The position numbers and the translations under genes are program-made. The notes under the pieces are model-generated. The model saw nothing but the letters and a program-made list of their open reading frames with translations, had not been told where the DNA came from and made no database searches. Below are positions 18,758 to 27,293 of a DNA stretch of 64,000 nucleotides, piece after piece (the first letter of the stretch is position 1; every line of letters begins with the position of its first letter). This DNA comes from Candidatus Electrothrix communis (GTDB lineage Bacteria > Desulfobacterota > Desulfobulbia > Desulfobulbales > Desulfobulbaceae). The stretch spans positions 1,543,572 through 1,607,571 of the forward strand of contig CP130629.1 in NCBI GenBank assembly GCA_030644725.1. Reading direction: 5' to 3'.

Positions 18758-21307
18758 ATGGAAAAGCAATACTATTTCTTTCTTAAGAAGAAGTTCAGAG
18801 GAGTGAACTTAACCGGCAAACTTTCTCTGCTGGTTGCCATCGGTGTTCTGGCTTCGGTTAGTGTTCTGGGCTGTTATTTTGATTCCTTTCTGGAGGAGAC
18901 CTTTCTTGAAGACGCAAAAAGCCGCATATCATTTGGATTTCAACGGCTGTCCACCGACTTAAAAACAGCAACAGAGGAGCTGAAGGAAGGAATCTTTTTT
19001 GTCAGAACAGATAAAAACTTCTTAGCCTCTATTGAGCTGCTCAATAATTATCAAGATAAAAACAACTACAACGCCATCCTGCTTGATGAAGAGAAAAAAA
19101 TCATTACGCAACAACTCCTCAACCGGGTTAAACTTTCCCTTAATCATTTCATTGCGCTTTACGATAAGAATGAAGAGCTGATCGCCTTTGTTGACCAGAC
19201 GCCGGACGGATATCATCTTCATTTTATCTCCTATGAGGACGGGCATAAGATATTATATAGTCGGCATGAAGATGAGCAGTTCTTTGCCAAATCGCCCTTC
19301 CCGGCATCCTTGCCCGTGGATTTTCGCCATCAGGTCTATTATTCTCACCAGGATGCAAAACAAGGCGCTATCACGTATCATGTATACAACGGAAAAGTAC
19401 TCGCGACCTCTCATGTAAGCATATTTAATAATGAGCAGGGAAGCATTCTCATGCATATTGAAATGTCCCATCTTTTTGATGATGAGTATTTCAAAAAAAT
19501 ATCCGAAGATCTTGGCCTTATCATCAGGTACAGTGCGGAAGAAAAGAATGCATCCCATGCCCACCTTTTGACAAAAAATTATACTGCCAGAGAGTTGCAT
19601 GTCAAACAGGGAGCAAGAGCATATTTCAGCACTGCACGGATCAGTATTACATCAAGAGGACGTTATGACAAAACCTCTTTTTATTACCACGTTGCCCTGA
19701 ATAAGAAAAAACTACTGACTGCCTTGGCAAAAAACAGACGGCAATTCGTGGTGATTATCGTCGTCGTTACTCTCTTGGTTCTGCTCATTTTGCGTGTGAT
19801 CTTTTTCAAGACGCTTATCTCTCCTCTTGACCTGTTGATGGAACAGATTCGTAAGCTTGAAAAACAAAATTACGAGCAATCCTCCCTGGTTCAAACAGGG
19901 GACGAGCTTGAGGAAATCTCTAAAAGTATCAATCATCTTGCCGAAACAGTTCAAGATCGCGAACGATCTCTTCTGGTATCTCGGAAAAAGCTTGAGCACC
20001 TCTCACTCCATGATTCACTAACAGCTCTTCCAAACAGAAGACTCTTTATTCAACGCCTACAGCAGGCCATAAGAAAAGCCCGGCGCAATTGCTCGCAGCT
20101 CGCAGTGTTATTTCTGGATCTTGATGAATTTAAACAGGTGAACGATACCCTGGGCCACGATGTCGGCGATCAACTCCTAACAGAAATAGCCTTGCGCCTG
20201 ACTGAGAGTCGAGAATTCAAGCCTCTTATTACAGCACGGCTCGGCGGTGATGAATTCACTATCCTTCTTGATAAGATTACAGGGAGAAATGATATTGCAG
20301 TTGTAGCGGAGCAATTACTGAATTTTTTTCGTACACCGTTTATCTGTTCCGGCTATGAACTGAGTACAACCGCCAGTGTCGGCATAGCGATTTTCCCTGA
20401 TGACGGCGAAGACACTGTGACCCTGATCAAGTATGCGGACATGGCCATGTATCAGGCCAAAGAAACCGGGCGCAACGATTACAGTTTCTTTTCCGCAAAG
20501 CTTGCCACCAAGGTCAAAAGCCGCATTGACCGAGCCAATGCTCTGAAAAAAGCAGTGCGTGATTGTGACGAATTTCATCTGCTTTATCAGCCGAAAATAT
20601 GCTTACAAACAGGCAGGGCGGAAAGTATGGAAGCCCTGGTGCGCTGGCAAAGCGCTTCATTGGGCTTTATGCGACCAGATCAATTTATTCCGCTGGCTGA
20701 AGAAACCAATCTGATCATTCCCTTAGGAGAATGGGTTATCAAGCAGGCCTTTCGCGATTTCATGTTCTTTCAGCAGAGCGGCTCTCCGGCAAAAAAAATA
20801 TGTGTTAACGTTTCCGGTGTGCAACTCATGAACAGTGATATCGTCTCGACCGTACAACGGGCCATTAAACAGACCGGTATCCGACCGGAGCAGGTTGAAC
20901 TGGAGATTACCGAGGGTTCCCTGGCAACCAAGGAGAAAAAAGTCCTTGAGGCCTTGGATCGTCTCCGAGAAATGCATATCGACCTTGCCATAGACGATTT
21001 CGGTACCGGCTACTCCTCAATGAGCTCTCTCCAGCAACTCCCGGTCACCCGCCTGAAAATTGATAAATCATTTATAGATAATCTGCCTGATTCAGACGAA
21101 AGCAACGCCATTGTGCAGGCAATTATCGCCTTGGCCAGGACCTTTCATCTGCATATCACGGCGGAAGGGGTTGAAACAGAAGAACAGGTGCATTTTCTCC
21201 GCAAAGCAGGATGTGACGAAATCCAAGGATATTTTTACGCCAAGCCGCTCTCCGGCGAAGAATTCCTGAGATTCTCCTCCACATTTACGGCGGAAGATCT
21301 CTCCTGA
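18758..21307 (+). CDS. Membrane GGDEF-EAL cyclic-di-GMP protein
   Basis: 849 residues. One membrane segment near residues 22-40, a periplasmic sensor (about 45-325, no family recognised), a second membrane segment (about 329-350) and a HAMP-like linker. The GGDEF domain (about 410-575) has an intact motif in ARLGGDEFTILL; the EAL domain (about 590-845) has MEALVRWQ, DDFGTGYSS and ITAEGVETEEQ. Both catalytic sets look complete, so it could make or destroy c-di-GMP. No inhibitory RxxD is seen at the usual spacing before GGDEF. The preceding gene encodes a periplasmic binding protein that may be its ligand partner. GEMM-like RNAs at 29.8 and 30.7 kb may read its product. Confidence 0.92.
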   Translation: MEKQYYFFLKKKFRGVNLTGKLSLLVAIGVLASVSVLGCYFDSFLEETFLEDAKSRISFGFQRLSTDLKTATEELKEGIFFVRTDKNFLASIELLNNYQDKNNYNAILLDEEKKIITQQLLNRVKLSLNHFIALYDKNEELIAFVDQTPDGYHLHFISYEDGHKILYSRHEDEQFFAKSPFPASLPVDFRHQVYYSHQDAKQGAITYHVYNGKVLATSHVSIFNNEQGSILMHIEMSHLFDDEYFKKISEDLGLIIRYSAEEKNASHAHLLTKNYTARELHVKQGARAYFSTARISITSRGRYDKTSFYYHVALNKKKLLTALAKNRRQFVVIIVVVTLLVLLILRVIFFKTLISPLDLLMEQIRKLEKQNYEQSSLVQTGDELEEISKSINHLAETVQDRERSLLVSRKKLEHLSLHDSLTALPNRRLFIQRLQQAIRKARRNCSQLAVLFLDLDEFKQVNDTLGHDVGDQLLTEIALRLTESREFKPLITARLGGDEFTILLDKITGRNDIAVVAEQLLNFFRTPFICSGYELSTTASVGIAIFPDDGEDTVTLIKYADMAMYQAKETGRNDYSFFSAKLATKVKSRIDRANALKKAVRDCDEFHLLYQPKICLQTGRAESMEALVRWQSASLGFMRPDQFIPLAEETNLIIPLGEWVIKQAFRDFMFFQQSGSPAKKICVNVSGVQLMNSDIVSTVQRAIKQTGIRPEQVELEITEGSLATKEKKVLEALDRLREMHIDLAIDDFGTGYSSMSSLQQLPVTRLKIDKSFIDNLPDSDESNAIVQAIIALARTFHLHITAEGVETEEQVHFLRKAGCDEIQGYFYAKPLSGEEFLRFSSTFTAEDLS

Positions 21308-21341
21308 CCACCCATTATACCCCCCTTACACCCCCATTATT

Positions 21342-22856
21342 TCAGGAATTTTCTTCAGTAAGTTTTTCTAAACACGCTATCATGCTCCTTCGCACCTGTT
21401 CGATCCTTTTCAGCAGATAAGGTTCTGTTGCAGCGTGACGCATATCTTTCATCAGCAGCAAGGTTCCGAAATTCTTGATCCCCGCCTTATCTGCAAGCAC
21501 ATTATGGATCGGGAGCTCAATCCTGAGAAAGGATTCCTGATGATCTAAAAACACCTTGTCTTTTCCTTCTGTTGTCCAGCTAAATCTGCGCCGCGACCGT
21601 CCTGTAGCAAGAGCAGCTTGTTGCTCAATAAAATGAAATTCCGCATAATCAAATTCCAACGTCTCTAAGGATACACAGACTGCCTCCCAGAGTGTCTCGG
21701 AATCAGAAGCTGAAGCAATCCTCAGCTGATGCTGGAGAAAAAGACGCCGCTGGATACTGATTCCCGTTTCATCGGTCAAATCGCGGGCCCAGGATGCAAT
21801 ATTATGGATATTTAACGAATTAGAGTCACTGAGATAACGAAGCAAACCTACAAAACCAATTCCGAGAACAAAAAAAATCAGAGCCGACGTATCATTCTGG
21901 GCATGAACGAGGAGCATGGAAGAAATCCCCAGCAAAACCGTCAGAAAATAGAGGGCCAAGACGGCTCGCCGATGAGTAAAACCAAGCTTGACCAATCGAT
22001 GATGAATATGTTTATTATCCGGCTGAAACATGCTCTGGCCGTTAATAAATCGCCTGATTGGTGCCCATAAGGTGTCCATCAACGGCACACCGAGGGCAAT
22101 AATCGGGATCAGCATAGCTGTAGCAACCTGGCCCTTGATCGCTCCCCCGATACTGAGGGCGGCTAGACAATAACCGAGGAAATAACTGCCACTGTCCCCC
22201 ATAAAAATAGAGGCGGGATGGAAATTATAGCGCAGAAACCCGATCAAAGAACCAGCCAAAGCGGCAAAGGCCAGGGCTGCTGTTATTCGTCCGCTCACCA
22301 TGCAGACAAAAAGCATGGAAAGCGAGACAAAAAGGCAGATCCCAGCTGCAAGACCATCCAGCCCGTCTATCAGATTAATAGCGTTAATAACAAGCAGGAA
22401 CCAGAAGATCGTGAGAGGCAGGGAAAGAAAGCCGATGGAGAAATCCGCCCCGAACGGCGTCGTGACCGTCGTGATTTGAAAACCACAAGAATACACAAAT
22501 ATTGCAACCAGAAGCTGGCCAAATATTTTGAATAAAAAACTAAGGTCTCGTATATCATCCAGGAGTCCGAGCAGAAAGATAAGTACTGCTCCGGTGACAA
22601 AACAGTGAGGACTGCTGTCAGCAAGAAGACTCTGAACAGCTGGACTATGCCAGCAAAACACAAGCAAAAACAGAAAGGGAAGGAAGAAACTACAAAAAAG
22701 AGCAACCCCTCCTATACGGGGAATTTTCCTGCTATGCATCTTGCGGGCTGACGGTTTATCTGTCAGGTCAAGATACAGAGCCAGCTGTCGGACAGCCGGT
22801 GTCAGCGCCAAAGAGATCAGGCAGGCCGCGACAAAAATAAACAGTAGAGTGATCAT
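21342..22856 (-). CDS. WecA/MraY-family undecaprenyl-phosphate sugar-1-phosphate transferase with extra C-terminal domain
   Basis: Polytopic inner-membrane enzyme that loads the first sugar phosphate onto undecaprenyl phosphate for O-antigen or capsule. 504 residues. Motifs: DKPSARKMHSRKIPRIGG, LLGLLDDIRDL, NLIDGLDGLAAG, FMGDSGSYFLGY and the cytoplasmic His motif DNKHIHHRLVKLGFTHR, which together fit WecA rather than MraY. The family usually ends near 360 residues. Here a further 140-150 residues (from about 355) follow, soluble in character with SIQRRLFLQHQLRIASASDS; no known domain is recognised. It is transcribed away from the dehydrogenase upstream, with 102 bases between. Confidence 0.88.
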   Translation of the reverse strand: MITLLFIFVAACLISLALTPAVRQLALYLDLTDKPSARKMHSRKIPRIGGVALFCSFFLPFLFLLVFCWHSPAVQSLLADSSPHCFVTGAVLIFLLGLLDDIRDLSFLFKIFGQLLVAIFVYSCGFQITTVTTPFGADFSIGFLSLPLTIFWFLLVINAINLIDGLDGLAAGICLFVSLSMLFVCMVSGRITAALAFAALAGSLIGFLRYNFHPASIFMGDSGSYFLGYCLAALSIGGAIKGQVATAMLIPIIALGVPLMDTLWAPIRRFINGQSMFQPDNKHIHHRLVKLGFTHRRAVLALYFLTVLLGISSMLLVHAQNDTSALIFFVLGIGFVGLLRYLSDSNSLNIHNIASWARDLTDETGISIQRRLFLQHQLRIASASDSETLWEAVCVSLETLEFDYAEFHFIEQQAALATGRSRRRFSWTTEGKDKVFLDHQESFLRIELPIHNVLADKAGIKNFGTLLLMKDMRHAATEPYLLKRIEQVRRSMIACLEKLTEENS

Positions 22857-22958
22857 TCAGATCAGCCTGTTTACACGAGGTTCGATCATTGATCTCTTAT
22901 CGCGACTATTGAAAATCTCTATAAAAATACCCCCAACTGGTGGCACTTGGCACCGCTC

Positions 22959-24011
22959 CTAAAATGAAACAGAAACCATTTCACCAAAGGTGATAATGCC
23001 TCGAACCATTTCCAGACTCTTGGCACTCTCCACAGCCTCATCAAAGGTATCCAAGGTGAAACGATGGGAAATCAGGTCAGAAACTATGATAGCCTCCTCC
23101 TTGATCAATTGCAGACATTTTTTAAAGTCAGCCGGGGTGGAGGCGTAGGTCCCGGTCAGCGTAATCTCCTGCTGATGGAGCCAGCGGGGATCTATCTTCA
23201 CCTCAGTATCTGGAGCTGCACCGAATATATTGCACACCCCTCCCCTAGCGACCAGCTTCAGGCAGTCCTCAATAACATCGGGAATACCTATGGAAATAAT
23301 AACAACATCAGCTCCCCGTCCTTCAGTGATGCGCATCACCTCGTCATGGAGATTACCTGAAGACGAGTTGATCAGGTGGTCAGCCCCCATTTGTCCGGCC
23401 ATGGACAAACGCATATCAACAACATCAGCCACTATCACCTGGCAACCAGACCATTTTGCCGTTTTCAGGTGCATCAGGCCCATAGAACCGCCGCCGATCA
23501 CCAGCACAGCCTGGCCTTCTTTCATTCTATTAGCCCGGGCTGCAGCAAAGGTGCAGGACAGCGGTTCGGCCATAACGGCATCGTCAAAGGATATCTCATC
23601 GTCCAGCTTGATCAGCCCACCGATATCAATTATTTCTTTCGGAATCCGTACATATTCGGCAAAGGCTCCGTCCAGACCATGGCCGAGCCCCAAGGATTTT
23701 TCACAGAGATTATAGCGTTTCTGGAGGCAGTAATGACATTTCCCGCAAACCGCCATGGGATAGACCGCAACTGGGTCTCCCACGGAAAACCCCTGAACTC
23801 CATCTCCGACATCGCTGATTTCACCGGACATATCATGACCGAGGACAGCGGGAAGATCTTCGGTCAGACCTTGGCCGAGCATGGTTTTGACATCTTTTCC
23901 GCAAATTCCGGCAACTTTTGTTGCGACAACAACTTCACCCGGCCCGGCAACCGGATCAGCATAATCTTCAATACGGATATCATCGGCACCGTAAACGACA
24001 GCAGCTTTCAT
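22959..24011 (-). CDS. Zinc-dependent medium-chain alcohol/polyol dehydrogenase
   Basis: 350 residues of the zinc MDR family (sorbitol, threonine or butanediol dehydrogenase-like). Catalytic-zinc ligands are GICGKD and GHDMSGE (usual GHE has become GHD); the structural zinc site has four cysteines in CGKCHYCLQKRYNLC. The NAD(P) loop is VLVIGGGSMGLMHLKTA. Substrate cannot be decided from sequence. Apparently monocistronic. The GHD change keeps an acidic residue and probably does not abolish activity. Confidence 0.85.
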   Translation of the reverse strand: MKAAVVYGADDIRIEDYADPVAGPGEVVVATKVAGICGKDVKTMLGQGLTEDLPAVLGHDMSGEISDVGDGVQGFSVGDPVAVYPMAVCGKCHYCLQKRYNLCEKSLGLGHGLDGAFAEYVRIPKEIIDIGGLIKLDDEISFDDAVMAEPLSCTFAAARANRMKEGQAVLVIGGGSMGLMHLKTAKWSGCQVIVADVVDMRLSMAGQMGADHLINSSSGNLHDEVMRITEGRGADVVIISIGIPDVIEDCLKLVARGGVCNIFGAAPDTEVKIDPRWLHQQEITLTGTYASTPADFKKCLQLIKEEAIIVSDLISHRFTLDTFDEAVESAKSLEMVRGIITFGEMVSVSF

Positions 24012-24164
24012 AATTAAACGGTTAGGCGTTGAAGGTTCACGAGTGAAAGGCTCCGATTGCAGGAAGCCTTAAGGGAAATTATGTACTCAATAAATAAGAT
24101 AACCAAAGCAGACTGGAAGTTCAACAGAAATTGAGTCGGGCGGGAAAAGCGTTTAAAAAAAAGA

Positions 24165-24198
24165 AAGGCGCTTCAGAACATACATTCCGAAGCGCCTT
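24165..24198 (-). terminator. Intrinsic terminator of tRNA-His
   Basis: AAGGCGCTTC and GAAGCGCCTT form a perfect 10-base stem with a 14-base loop. On the minus strand it follows the tRNA by about 9 bases and is itself followed by a run of T (plus-strand TTTAAAAAAAAG at 24152-24163), the classical arrangement. Confidence 0.85.
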
Positions 24199-24206
24199 AT
24201 ATTTCA

Positions 24207-24284
24207 TGGGGTGAACGATGGGACTTGAACCCACGACCTCCGAGGCCACAACCCGGTGCTACCACCAGCTGAGCTACGCTCACC
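24207..24284 (-). tRNA. tRNA-His (GTG)
   Basis: The minus strand folds as a complete cloverleaf. Acceptor GTGAGCG pairs with CGTTCAC (one G-U pair); anticodon loop TTGTGGC gives anticodon GTG (plus-strand 24247-24249); the T arm contains GGTTCAAGTCC. The CCA end is encoded (24207-24209). The discriminator base is C and the base before position 1 is G, the G-1:C73 pair that marks histidine tRNAs. Confidence 0.97.
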
Positions 24285-24385
24285 ACAATCAAATTTGTTG
24301 TGAAGGGCTATATACCCTTTCAGAAACATTTTGGCAAGAGGAAATTCAAATCTCAATCAAATTCAAATCGAATGCCAGTCAAATT

Positions 24386-25039
24386 TTAGTTAAGTTCCTT
24401 GTTACAATGCTTGCATACCTTGGCCCGGGCCTTGATCAATTCAGCACAATAAGGACATTCACGCAAAAAATTGTTCGTCAGGACTTTATGGATGGTCATA
24501 TTGATGTCCTGCTCCAGCTGGGTGTGGGAAAAATCATGATTCCGCAACACCTCAATACAGGAGAGGTCATTAAGCTCGGGCAATAAAGCAGCGGCCCGCT
24601 TCCGGTCATCTATATTGGCGGCATTATCCGTGAGCAGAAAGAGCACCGGCTCCAGATCATTGGCCTCAACGCAGGTGTCCAGTTTGGCAACAGCCACTTT
24701 TTCTGCTTTATATCTGGCGTTCTGCTCCTTCAAGGCCTCGACATCAACAATACTGCCGGTAAAGGCCGCCGCACCGGCAACCATCATATTATAGCTTTCT
24801 TTGCTGTTGGGGATCTCCATATAACGATAGGATCCCGAATGGCCGTACTGATTTTCAATGTACTCCCACCCGTTGGTGAACAGGGAGCATTCATTATTAA
24901 GACAGATAAACAGAAATTCAGAGCCCCAACCAAGGCCATCGCCTACGTGCATAGGCGGCGCATAACAGAGGGTGAGCTCTGTATCACAATGGGGACAGGT
25001 ATGTTTTTCTTCAAGATAGGCAAGTGCTCTTTCCAGCAT
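24386..25039 (-). CDS. Double zinc-ribbon protein of unknown function
   Basis: 217 residues. Four cysteines near the N terminus (CPHCDTEL at 15 and CLNNEC at about 46) and four at the C terminus (ECPYCAELIKARAKVCKHC) each form a likely zinc site. The middle (about 110-190) is helical with an Asp/Leu-rich region, AALLPELNDLSCIEVLRNHD. No signal peptide. A GGAG ribosome site precedes the ATG. I do not recognise a named family. Zinc ribbons of this form bind nucleic acids or proteins; nothing around it narrows the role. Confidence 0.7.
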   Translation of the reverse strand: MLERALAYLEEKHTCPHCDTELTLCYAPPMHVGDGLGWGSEFLFICLNNECSLFTNGWEYIENQYGHSGSYRYMEIPNSKESYNMMVAGAAAFTGSIVDVEALKEQNARYKAEKVAVAKLDTCVEANDLEPVLFLLTDNAANIDDRKRAAALLPELNDLSCIEVLRNHDFSHTQLEQDINMTIHKVLTNNFLRECPYCAELIKARAKVCKHCNKELN

Positions 25040-25174
25040 ATGTTAACTCCGATAGTGAGATATTATTATGAGTATATTATAAGTATTCGTGACGTATCAT
25101 TGCCTGCTCACAGGCAATGCGGCAGGCAGTTCATGTTGTTGTGCCCCGCTGAACTGCGGGTTCTGCTGCTTGTG

Positions 25175-25276
25175 TCAGGATAGTTCAGTTCCGTTGAATG
25201 CACGAAAAAAAAACAGGGTAACAAGGCCGACCAAAATGAGCAGCAACAAGGTGTCCAGGTTGATTTTTTTCTTCAT
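25175..25276 (-). CDS. Putative 33-residue single-span membrane protein
   Basis: A minus-strand frame begins MKKKINLDTLLLLILVGLVT, continues LFFFRAF and ends NGTELS, then TGA. The pattern is three lysines, one hydrophobic span of about 18 residues and a short polar tail. An AAGAG element lies 4 bases before the ATG. It is alone in the 408-base gap 25040-25447, the rest of which shows nothing I can name. Its composition fits the small membrane proteins known in bacteria, but there is no family match. Confidence 0.45.
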   Translation of the reverse strand: MKKKINLDTLLLLILVGLVTLFFFRAFNGTELS

Positions 25277-25447
25277 CGCTCTTTTTGATATCAAGATTAT
25301 ACGCTATTTATACGCTCTTTATATGCTGTATCGGCCCAAATGACGAACAGCTTTTACAGTTTTTCATGCCGCTGTAAAATTAAGCACGAATCAACCCTGC
25401 GTCAACAGCAATATCCCCTTCTGTATGCGACCTCTTCCTTTATGTAT

Positions 25448-27163
25448 TTAAATAATCGCACCCAGCACCTCATCCACAGCCTTGGCCTGCTCCATACGAT
25501 TACGGAGAAAGGATTCTGTCAGATGCTCGCCGTTCCGCTCCATCAGCCTGCATAATTCCTGAATCCCCTCCTGATCACCCTGATCGGCCACGGATTTCAC
25601 CCGCTCCAGATTTGTCGCAAAGTCATGGACAATCTTGCGACTCTCGCCCGAGGTGGACATAATTTCCGCATAGGTCCTCGGGTTTTGGGAATGAACACGG
25701 GCCATAGCAAGAATAGGATAGAGCGAGGTCAAGGTGCAATGAGAAGCCAGATCCTCGGCAGTAATCCCGTTTTCCTCCAAGGTCATGGCCAGGGCCACAG
25801 AGATGACTGTGGGCAGCTTTTGCCCGATACCCATCAACAGATCATGCTTGGTTGCTGAATCCTGATAGATGCTTGCGCCGTGTTTATACAAAAAAGCCTC
25901 AAACTCGGAGCAGAATTTTCCGCTGCGTCCGGTGCGAACCACGATGGCATTTTTATCCTTCATGGTTGCAGCCTGGGGCCCCCAGAGGTTATGGACCAGC
26001 ATGATCTCCACCCCTGAGCCTGTGACCTCCAAGGCGCTTTCTATCGTGGTTTCCGACTCGCCTGCCAGCAGGATCAGGGCCTTGCCATCCTCAATCAAAG
26101 GGCCATATTGCCGGACGGTGTCCGCTGTAAAGGAAATAGGCACACAGATCACCACCACGTCAACCTGAGGAATCATCTCCTCCGGCCGAAGCTCCGTGCT
26201 CCGCCCGGTCATGAGGGCCTGATAGCCTTCATGCTCCAAGCGGTCGGCAAACCAATCGCTCATAGCCCCGGTGCCGATAAAACCAAACGAACCAATGTAT
26301 TTGGGCCGCATATCCACCCGAGGAAAACAGCCGAGCAGGCGCATGCTGTTGCGCTGCCCGATAATCCGCTCCTCTATGCAAACGACGGCCTCCTGCATGG
26401 CCCGATCTTCTACATGGCCCTCGGCCTCAATATAAATTTGTAGCTTCTGAGATTTCACGTCATTTTCCGAACTCATGTCCAGAATATTGATGCCGTGGCG
26501 AGAGAACTCCCCGAGAATATCCACCAGCAGCCCTACCCTGTCGTCAAGCGGTCCGGTGATAAAAGTAGTGGCATCGTAGCCGGTAGGCTGTGCTATATCG
26601 CGCCCCAAAACAGCATAACGGGTTCTATTATGAGGGGCCACCTCTCGCTCAATGATGTGCAAACCCAAGGCATCAAGCAACTGGGCAGTGGCAATAACTG
26701 CGTGGTTCCTCAAACCCTGCTCTTGAATCCGGCGAACAGCCTGTTCCATATTATGAACACTGGTTAGGGCAGCATCAGGAAAGGTTCCGCAGATGTACTC
26801 CTCGCATTGACGAAACACAGCCCGTTTGCCCAGCAATACTTCAATCTCTCCCGCCCGCATATCCGGGGCAAAGACACCAAGGGATAGGTTGGCGGGTAGG
26901 ACTATATTATCCAGCCAATACCCCTCTTTCACCTGCTCGAACAAGCGAAAATACTGTTTATTCTCACCTTGACGAGTATTGAAAATCGGGATAACGATCT
27001 GATCAACCTCTCGGGTGATAAAGGCATCCACGAGCCCGCCAGAGTGGGGATAGAGTTTAATCTCCGCATCAGGCGCGTACCGGGTGGTAGCCTGCCAGGC
27101 ATGGGATTGCTGGGGGCCGAGGGTGCCGAGGATGCTCTTTTGTTCTGATATTGATTCGGACAT
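25448..27163 (-). CDS. Fused prephenate dehydratase - ACT - prephenate dehydrogenase
   Basis: 571 residues joining two enzymes that compete for prephenate. Residues about 8-190 are a prephenate dehydratase (phenylalanine branch): LGPQQSHAWQA start and the catalytic NRTRYAVLGRD, where TRF of the family is TRY. Residues about 203-285 are an ACT regulatory domain (DDRVGLLVDILGEFSRHGIN). Residues about 290-571 are a TyrA prephenate dehydrogenase (tyrosine branch): NAD loop FGFIGTGAMSDWFADRL and HNLWGPQAATMKDKN, with the helical dimer domain at the end. The N-terminal dehydratase lacks some usual early motifs, so activity there is less sure. No aro genes are adjacent. Confidence 0.83.
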   Translation of the reverse strand: MSESISEQKSILGTLGPQQSHAWQATTRYAPDAEIKLYPHSGGLVDAFITREVDQIVIPIFNTRQGENKQYFRLFEQVKEGYWLDNIVLPANLSLGVFAPDMRAGEIEVLLGKRAVFRQCEEYICGTFPDAALTSVHNMEQAVRRIQEQGLRNHAVIATAQLLDALGLHIIEREVAPHNRTRYAVLGRDIAQPTGYDATTFITGPLDDRVGLLVDILGEFSRHGINILDMSSENDVKSQKLQIYIEAEGHVEDRAMQEAVVCIEERIIGQRNSMRLLGCFPRVDMRPKYIGSFGFIGTGAMSDWFADRLEHEGYQALMTGRSTELRPEEMIPQVDVVVICVPISFTADTVRQYGPLIEDGKALILLAGESETTIESALEVTGSGVEIMLVHNLWGPQAATMKDKNAIVVRTGRSGKFCSEFEAFLYKHGASIYQDSATKHDLLMGIGQKLPTVISVALAMTLEENGITAEDLASHCTLTSLYPILAMARVHSQNPRTYAEIMSTSGESRKIVHDFATNLERVKSVADQGDQEGIQELCRLMERNGEHLTESFLRNRMEQAKAVDEVLGAII

Positions 27164-27276
27164 AACAGATGGTGTTCTTAAAATAAAGCTCCCGCCGGGG
27201 AGCCAAGGAGAATAATAATAATAATACTCAGGATGTTACCCAGAGGGCTTTCCCGAAAAATAAAACTTTTTTTTCG

Positions 27277-27293
27277 GTAGGGGCTGCCCCTAC
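27277..27293. repeat. GTAGGGGC-type palindrome
   Basis: GTAGGGGCTGCCCCTAC is a perfect 7-base inverted repeat around CTG. On the minus strand its TAG is the stop codon of the AAA/nuclease gene (27290-27292). Same family as 9336, 46280 and 49238. Just downstream on the minus strand is CCGAAAAAAAAG with a partner CTTTTCGG, a second small hairpin. Confidence 0.75.
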
